From Sipunculus nudus (taxonomy: Eukaryota > Annelida > Sipuncula > Golfingiida > Sipunculidae), in assembly GCA_026874595.1 (NCBI GenBank), contig CM049309.1, positions 96,494,723 to 96,558,722 on the forward strand: a stretch of DNA of 64,000 nt. The letters run 5' to 3'. Shown here in pieces: positions 57,712 through 64,000 of this stretch. The notes below the pieces were generated by a model. The model was given only the letters and a program-made list of their open reading frames with translations, had not been told where the DNA came from and did not search any database. Both the position numbers and the translations under genes were made by a program. Within the stretch, counting starts at the first letter, position 1, and every line of letters starts with the position of its first letter.

Positions 57712-58784
57712 AACTAGAATATGGGTAGTCGACAAGCGACTACGTGTATCTGACAAAATCAGACTAGGACGATGAAGTGAGGCATGGATTGAGTGGCAAG
57801 GGGAAATAGTTACATGTGTTACATATTAGAATGGATCTCTGCAACGTAAACATGACTGTAGGTGGCGCCACCTGTTATCTGAACAAGAAACTATCTAAGA
57901 TGTATACACAAGCAAAATTTCAGGTGGAAAAGTCAAACCACTGCAGAGATATGAGTGATTTTATCCCACAGCAGACAAACAGATGGAGGCTGTGCAAAAA
58001 TGGCTGCAGGTGGTGCCACAATTTTTATGTATGTTATATAGCTATTCAAGGGCTACATTTGTGTAAAGTTTTTTTCTTGAATGGTCAAACGAGTCCAGAT
58101 ATATTAGCATTAATGTCTGCAGCGTGAACATGAATGAAGCTGGCGCCACCTGTCATAAAATCAAAAAAGCTATCCAGGATGTATACGCCACCGAATTACA
58201 GGTTATTTGGTAAAACCACTGCAGAGATATAAGTGATTTTAACCCAAGGCAGACAAACAGATGGACGCTGTGCAAAAATGGCTGCAGGTGGCGCCACCAT
58301 TTCTGTGTATGTTATAAAGCTATCCAAGGGCTACATTTGTGTAACATTTTTTTCCTGATTGGTCAAACAGATCCCGAGATATGAGCTTGGATGTCTGCAG
58401 CGTTAATGTGAATGTAGGTGGGGCACCTGTCATAAAATCAAGAAAGCTATCTAGGGTGTATACGCATGCCAAATTTTAGGTGAATTAGTCAAACCACTGC
58501 AGAGATATGAGTGATTTTAACCCAAGGCAGATGAACAGATGGACACTGTGCAAACATGGTTGCAGGTGGCGCCACCTTTTTTTGTGTATGTTATAAAGCT
58601 ATCCAAGGGCTACATTTGTGTAAAAAATTTTTTCCTGAACAGTCAAACGGTTCCTGAGATATGTGGGTTTATGTGTGGAAACAGGCGCACAAACGGACGC
58701 TGAGCAGAGAGGAAAGGTCAGAGGTCAAGGCCACTTGGATAGGCACCAGTTCACATGTGACCCGATAATTTGTGTAAGTTTCGG

Positions 58785-61700
58785 AAACAAGTGACCCATG
58801 GGTCATGACGCTCAGCTGACTGGGAAGAGATTCACAAAAGGAAATTTTATCATCAGAATGGTAGATACCCATTCAACTGAAGCATCAAACAGATTAACCA
58901 ACAGGCCAAGATTTAGTCTGTATTTATATATCTGAAAAATAGAGAAAAAATGTGTAAACTTTAAAAACTAGAATACGGGTAGCCGACAAGTGACTACGTG
59001 TATCTGCCAAAATCAGAGTGAAGTGAGGCATGGATTGAGTGGCAAGGGGAAACAGAGTGAGGTATGTTGCATATTAGCATGGATGTCTGCAGCCTAAAGC
59101 TGTCCAAGTTGTATACCTATGCAAAATTTTAGGCAGAAAAGTCAAACCACTACATGGATATGAGTGATTTTAGCCCACAGCAGACAAACAGACAGACGCT
59201 GTGCAAAAATGGTTGCTGTTTTGTGTATGATAAAGACCTATGTGAGATCTAAACACAAGCACAATTTTGGCCCAATTGGTCAAATGGTTCCTGAGATATT
59301 AGCTTGGATGTGTGCAGCGTTAACTAGAATGTAGGTGTAGCCACCTGTCGTAAAATCAAGCAAGCTATCCAGGATGTATAAACCTGCAAAATTTTAGGCA
59401 GTTATGTCAAACCACTACAGAGAAATGAGTGATTTTCGGCCACGGCAGACCAACAGACAGACGCTGTGCAAAATGTGCAAAAATGGTTGCAGGTGGCCCC
59501 TCCAGTTTTGTGTATGATAAAGACCTATGTGAGATCTATACACATGCAAAATTTTGGCCCAATCGTTCAAACGGTTCCTGAGATATGAGCTTGGATGTCT
59601 GCAGCATAAACTAGAATAAAGGTGGCGCCACCTGTCATAAAATCAAGAAAGCTATCCAGGATGTATAAACCTGCAAAATTTTAGGCAGATATGTCAAACC
59701 ACTGCCAAGATGTGAGTGACTTTATTGCACGGCAGACAAACAGACAGACGCTGTGCAAAAATGGTTGCAGGTGGTGCCACCAGTTTTGTGTATGATAAAG
59801 AGCTATGTTAGATCTATACACATGCAAAATTTTGGCCCGATCGGTCAAACGGTTCCCGAGATATGAGCTTGGATGTCATCAGCGTGAACGTGAATGGAGG
59901 TGGTGCCACCTGTCATAAAATCAAGAAAGCTATCCAGGATGTATAAAACTGCAAAATTTTAGGCAGATATGTCAAACCACTGCCGAGATATGAGTGACAT
60001 TATTGCACGGCAGACAAACGCTGTGCAAAAATGGTTGCAGGTGGCGCCAGCAGTTTAGCGTATGATAAAGAGCTATGTTAGATCTATATACATGCAAAAT
60101 TTTGGCCCGATCGGTCAAACGGTTCCCGAAATATGAGCTTGGATGACATCAGCGTGAATGAGAATGTAGGTGGCGCCACCTGTCATAAAATCAAGAAAGC
60201 TATCCAGTATGTATACGCATGCCGAATTTCAGGTGAATTAGTCAATTCACTTCAGAGATATGAGTGATTTTAACCAAAGGCAGATGAACAGATGGACACT
60301 GTGCAAACATGGTTACAGGTGGCGCCACCATTTTTTGTGTATGTTATAGAGCTATCCAGGGGCTACATTAGTATAAATTTTATTTCCTGATCAGTCAAAC
60401 GGTTCCCGAGATATGAGCTTGGAAAGCTGATAAAATCAAGTCCCAGAGGAGCTCTCTGGAAACGAACGCGGCAACGGCGGAGGAACCCGGTCAAAAACGT
60501 AGTATCCACAAAACTTCGTTTTGGCGGGTACAAAAATACAGGTGGCTCCACCAGTCTGCAGAAACTAATAAAAACACTTACAAACATCAATATCCATGCA
60601 AAGAATCATGGTGATCTCCCCATTAGTTGTTCAGATACTTCAGCTTTTGTATCAAATTGTCCATTATTCTGAGGGATACTTCGGAGTCCTATAGCTTGAA
60701 GGATATGGGTAACAGAGACCTAATTTTAAGTTTCCACAGGCACTTTTCATGGGTCTTCTTGCATGACAGGAATGAAGATTCTAGGTCCAGTTGTTGCGAT
60801 TTGTACCCTGTTGACAGATAACGACATCTTTAAAGGTATCAAAAAAAGAGAAAAAAAATCGTAAAAATTTGAAAAAAATAGAGGTGGCGCACCCAGTCTG
60901 CAGAAACTGATGGAACAGTTCATGATCAATATGTATGCCGAAAATCATGACCATCAGTGTTGTAGTTATTGAGATACTGCAGTTTTTGTATCAAATTTTC
61001 CATTATTCTGGGGGGTAATTTGGAGCCATACAGCTTAAAGAATATGGGTAACAGAGACCTAATTTCAGGTTTCCATGGAGACTTTTCATGGGTCTCCCTG
61101 TGTGTCAAGAATGAAGATTCTAGGTCCAGTTTTAATAATTTGTGCCCTGTTAACAGATGTTCTTAACTTTAAAGGTCTCAAAAATAGAGAAAAAATTCGT
61201 AAAAAAACCCGAACAAATACAGGTGGTGCCACCAGTCTGCAGAAACTGATGAAACACTCCATGATCAATATCCATGAAAACAATTATGGTGATCTCTGAA
61301 TTAGTTGTTCAGATACTTCAGCTTTTGTATCAAATTTTCCATTATTCTGAGCTGTACTTTGGAGTGCCATAGCTCAAAGGATATGGGTAACAGAGACCTA
61401 ATTTCAGGTGTCCATGGAGACTTATCATGGGTCTCCCTGTGTGTCAACAATGAAGATTCTAGGTCCAGTCCTTACGATTTGTACCCTGTTGACAGATAAC
61501 TACATCCTGAAAGGTCTCAAAAATAGAGAAAAAAAAATTGTGAAAATTTGAAAAAATACAGATGGCACCACCAGTCTGCAGGTACTGATGAAACACCTCT
61601 TGATCAATATGTATGCCAAAAATCATGACCATCAGTGTTGTAGTTATTGAGATGTTGCAGTTTGTTTTTATCAAATTTTCCATTATTCTGGGGGGTTATT

Positions 61701-62555
61701 GGGAGCCCCCCATAGCTCAAAGGATATGGGTAACAGGGACCTTATTTCAGGTTTCCATGCAGACTTTTTATGGACCTCTCAGTGTGTCAAGAATGAAGAT
61801 TCTAGGTCCAGTCTTTATGATTTGTGCCCTGTTAACAGCTGTTCACATTTTTAAATTCGTAAAAAATCGAAAAATTCAGGTGGCGCCACCAGTCTGCAGG
61901 AAGTGATGGAACATCTCATGATCAATACGTATGCCAAAAATCATGACCATCAGTCAAGTAGTTAATGAGATATTGAAGTTTTTGTATGAAATTTTTGACT
62001 TTTCTGGGGGGTACTATAGCTCGAAGGATATGGGTAACAGAGATCTAATTTATGGTTTCCACGGAGACTTTTAATAGGTTTCTCAGTGTGTCGAGAATGA
62101 AGATTCTAGGTCCAGCGGTTACAATTTGTGCCACGTTAACAGATGACAGCATCTTTAAACGTCTCAAAAATAGAGGAAAAAATTGTAAAAAAATCGAAAA
62201 ATACAGGTGGCGCCACCAGTCTGCAGGAAGTGATGGAACATCTCATGATTAATATGTATGCCAAAAATCATGACCATCAGTCGAGTAGTTAATGAGATAT
62301 TGAAGTTTTTGTATGAAATTTTTTACTTTTCTGGGGGGTACTTTGGGGCCCCATAGCTCGAAGGATATGGGTAACAGAGACCTAATTTCTGGTTTCCAGG
62401 GAGATTTTTTCATGGCCCTCTCAGAATCCCAAGTTTCAAGGTTCTAGGTTCAGCGGTTACGATTTGTGCCTGGTTAACGGACGGACAGACGGACAGACGG
62501 ACGACGGACAAAGAGTGATCGCTATAGCTCAGATGACTTTCAGTCATCTGAGCTA
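58785..62555 (+). mobile_element. Family 2 HINE-like element with F-type core, nested in family 1
   Basis: Head AAACAAGTGACCCATGGGTC then ATGACGCTCAGCTGA. The core is six ~316-342 bp units that open with GGTGGCGCCACCAGTCTGCA or variants near 60541, 60883, 61221, 61562, 61878 and 62206. Each continues 'GATCAATATGTATGCCAAAA', 'AAGGATATGGGTAACAGAGA' and 'GAAGATTCTAGGTCCAG'. The tail has a GACGGACAGACGG tract and a perfect hairpin at 62525-62555, TAGCTCAGATGACT, loop TTC, AGTCATCTGAGCTA. A family 1 element (58966-60533) is nested near its left end. The head and tail are family 2, but the core is unlike the A-type core of 35657-38266. Confidence 0.8.
58966..60533 (+). mobile_element. Family 1 HINE/pearl-like element, innermost nested copy
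   Basis: Head AACTAGAATACGGGTAGCCG, then ACTACGTGTATCTGCCAAAA. About four dimeric core units have exact or near-exact GGTGGCGCCACC (for example at about 59622, 60171 and 60318). The tail has 'CGGCGGAGGAACCCGGTCAA' and a hairpin at 60502-60531 (GTATCCACAAAAC / GTTTTGGCGGGTAC). It sits in an A-rich stretch of the F-type core: 'GTGTAAACTTTAAA' on the left and 'AAATACAGGTGGCTCCACCA' on the right, the order seen intact near 6395-6425. The usual penultimate part (ACATGTGACCCGATAATT) is absent, so the copy is slightly shortened. Confidence 0.82.
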
Positions 62556-62666
62556 AAAACCGTCCAGTAGTCTCAGAGGAGTTCTCCGGAAACGAATGCG
62601 GTGGCAGTGGCGGCGGAACCCGGTCAAAAACAAAGTATCCGTAAAACTTCGTTTTGGCGGAGACAA

Positions 62667-64000
62667 TTACTATCTCAGCTATAATCTATTACTGGAATTA
62701 ATATTTAATTTGCACTTTAATCATTGTAACCCTGGTGGTACAACACAAAATCTAAAATGTAGCAAAAGCCTAGCATAAGATTGAATCAAATACAGAAAAT
62801 TATTACATAATCTAGTTTATGCACTATCCGGGAAGCCTGCCAAGAGAGGAAGCCCTCCAAGCTGAGCCAAGGCAAGCTGCCTAGAGCAGGTTACATAGCA
62901 CAGACTGGTGAAAGCTGTACTAGGTAGGCTTGATGTAAACACTTGACATGGTGTATGAAAACTTGAATAAAAGCTACTCTTTTCAATCAATTCTTTTGAA
63001 ATTTCAGATTTTAAAAGATTAAATCCTTATATTTATATGCTGTGAAAATTGAATCAACAGTACTTACAGGGAAAAAACGTGCCATTGCCAAAGTTGGACA
63101 AAATTTAAGGCATTGATTTTTTATTTATGCTAATAACTTGAAAAATTTGCAAAATTCAGATCTAATTTTGGGTAAACAATTGAATCTTGATTAAATAAAG
63201 TTATATTCTTGAAAAAAAGTCTCTAGGTTCAGCAATTCTCATGTTAGGTGAGTAAAGATATTTCCTGATTTTTTAAAAATTGCATTATATTTTGGCCCAT
63301 AACTTTAAAATAATACCCAATACTGACCTAATTTTTGGTATGTTTACAGAAAATGTATGAAAGAATGTGAATATTAAATATGATCTTAAACAGATCAGTG
63401 GTTTTGATATTAGGCAGCCTTGAAGTGTAACAATGGCTTTTTTTATGGAAAACGGAGGTTTTTCCTTAATATCTCGAAGGAACAAAGTCCTGATGACCCC
63501 ATTTTTGGTATGGTAGGAGATTTTGGGGACATCTAACATTATGCCAACAGCCTGGGGAGCATAGAGATGTGTACTGAATGACCTACAGTCATCAAAGAGG
63601 ACTGCTTGACAATGTAAGGGAATACAACAAGAGACTCAAAAAAAATTCAATAACTAGCCTAATTTTGCAGCTTTTATTTTCAAATTTCAGATTTTAACAG
63701 ATTAAATCCTTATGTGTACATGCTGTGAAAATTAAATCCACAGTACTAACAGGAAAAAAACGTGCCGTGGCCAAAGTTGGGCAAAATTTAAGGTACCAAT
63801 TTTATATTTTTGCAAATATTTAAAAAAATTTAACAGATTTTGATCTATTTTTGGTATACAATTAAATTGTGATTAATTAAAGTTGTATTACTGAAAAAAA
63901 GTCCCTACCTTTAACACTTTTGGTCTTAAGTGACCAAATATCTTTCCTGATTTTTTTACAAAGTCCATTATGTTTGGGCCCATAACTTTTTTAAATTAAA
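62667..64000 (+). repeat. Family 2 A-type core continuing to the window end
   Basis: 62667-62780 continues the sequence broken at 57711. From about 62920 the A-type core units are clear: 'GGCTTGATGTAAACA', 'ACGTGCCATTGCCAAAGTTG', 'TTTTGATATTAGGCAGCC', and 'GGAGATTTTGGGGACATCTA' at about 63515. A second unit starts near 63680 with 'AACGTGCCGTGGCCAAAGTT'. No tail hairpin appears before 64000, so the element runs out of the window. Confidence 0.65.

Larger units (their letters stand above)
57712..62666 (+). mobile_element. Family 1 HINE/pearl-like element, split by a nested family 2 element
   Basis: Head AACTAGAATATGGGTAGTCG at 57712. Core monomers run to 58740, then the unique 3' part 'ACATGTGACCCGATAATTTG', 'TGTAAGTTTCGG', interrupted at 58785. 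It resumes at about 62556 with 'CCGTCCAGTAGTCTCAGAGG', 'CGGCGGAACCCGGTCAAAAA', and ends in a hairpin at 62635-62664 (GTATCCGTAAAAC / GTTTTGGCGGAGAC). The two pieces join to the same order as the uninterrupted copy at 31440-31592. Outer flanks are T on both sides. Without the insert it is about 1.18 kb. Confidence 0.82.

Noticed and set aside
1-64000. Retroviral, LTR or Polinton-like elements
   Set aside because: No long terminal repeats, gag/pol-like frames, integrase or capsid-like sequence was noticed. The only reverse-transcriptase sequence is the LINE.
1-64000. tRNA, rRNA or telomere repeats
   Set aside because: No cloverleaf, rRNA core sequence or TTAGGG-type array was recognised; the only tRNA-like signal is the tentative SINE at 41515.

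Overview
The window looks like non-genic nuclear DNA from a marine invertebrate, most likely a mollusc and perhaps a bivalve. The evidence is AT-rich sequence, long tandem arrays, a decayed LINE of a type common in molluscs, and many interspersed elements built like bivalve 'pearl' elements or HINEs (non-autonomous relatives of Helentron/Helitron2 rolling-circle transposons). No bacterial gene organisation is visible, and I found no host protein gene I can name. Nearly all open frames are chance frames or shadows of tandem repeats.

Tandem DNA makes up about 16.5 kb, roughly a quarter of the window, in six arrays with different units: 35 bp (3345-4160), 51 bp (10021-17065), 61 bp (27327-28420), 45 bp (41735-42013), 41 bp (42561-45795) and 39 bp (47532-51596). 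The 51 and 39 bp units are multiples of three and stop-free on one strand, which explains the long repetitive open frames there.

Three element families share one architecture: a short 5' head, a tandemly repeated core, and a terminal 3' hairpin whose arm is complementary to a motif in the head. Family 1 (head AACTAGAATACGGG, hairpin arm GTATCCGC-AAAAC) is at 29568-31592, 51597-53110, 57712-62666 and 58966-60533. Family 2 (head AAACAAGGGACC, hairpin arm TAGCTCAGATGACT) is at 32572-39300, 35657-38266, 53464-56055 and 58785-62555, with loose heads and tails elsewhere. Family 3 (head AACTAGATGTGTCGG, hairpin arm TATGCCCCGGCCAC) is at 21602-22629. A possible fourth head type (AAACAAGGCC) is at 362 on the plus strand and at 24465 on the minus strand.

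These elements are nested inside each other. At 57021-64000 there are at least three and probably four layers of alternating family 2 and family 1. At 32572-39300 a family 2 copy lies inside another family 2 copy. Two unrelated small DNA transposons can also be delimited by target duplications. A ~690-700 bp element with 9 bp duplications occurs twice (26571-27269, and 52282-52967 inside a family 1 element). A 622 bp hAT-like element with an 8 bp duplication and a long G tract is at 31827-32448.

The rest is mostly older repeat mosaic. One composite order (E monomers, then a 'GCACTGAGTGAACTC' block, then D units) occurs three times: 440-3344, 17580-22894 and 29440-40800. The last two are split by the LINE and by the elements above. 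A 12 bp palindrome, GGTGGCGCCACC, opens the core monomers of several otherwise different families. Low-repeat islands (22923-24290, 25121-26561, 28421-29440, 40801-41735, 45796-47531, 56056-56719) hold only weak exon candidates. Element boundaries were read by eye; homology claims rest on pattern matching within the window and on recalled family knowledge, not on searches.
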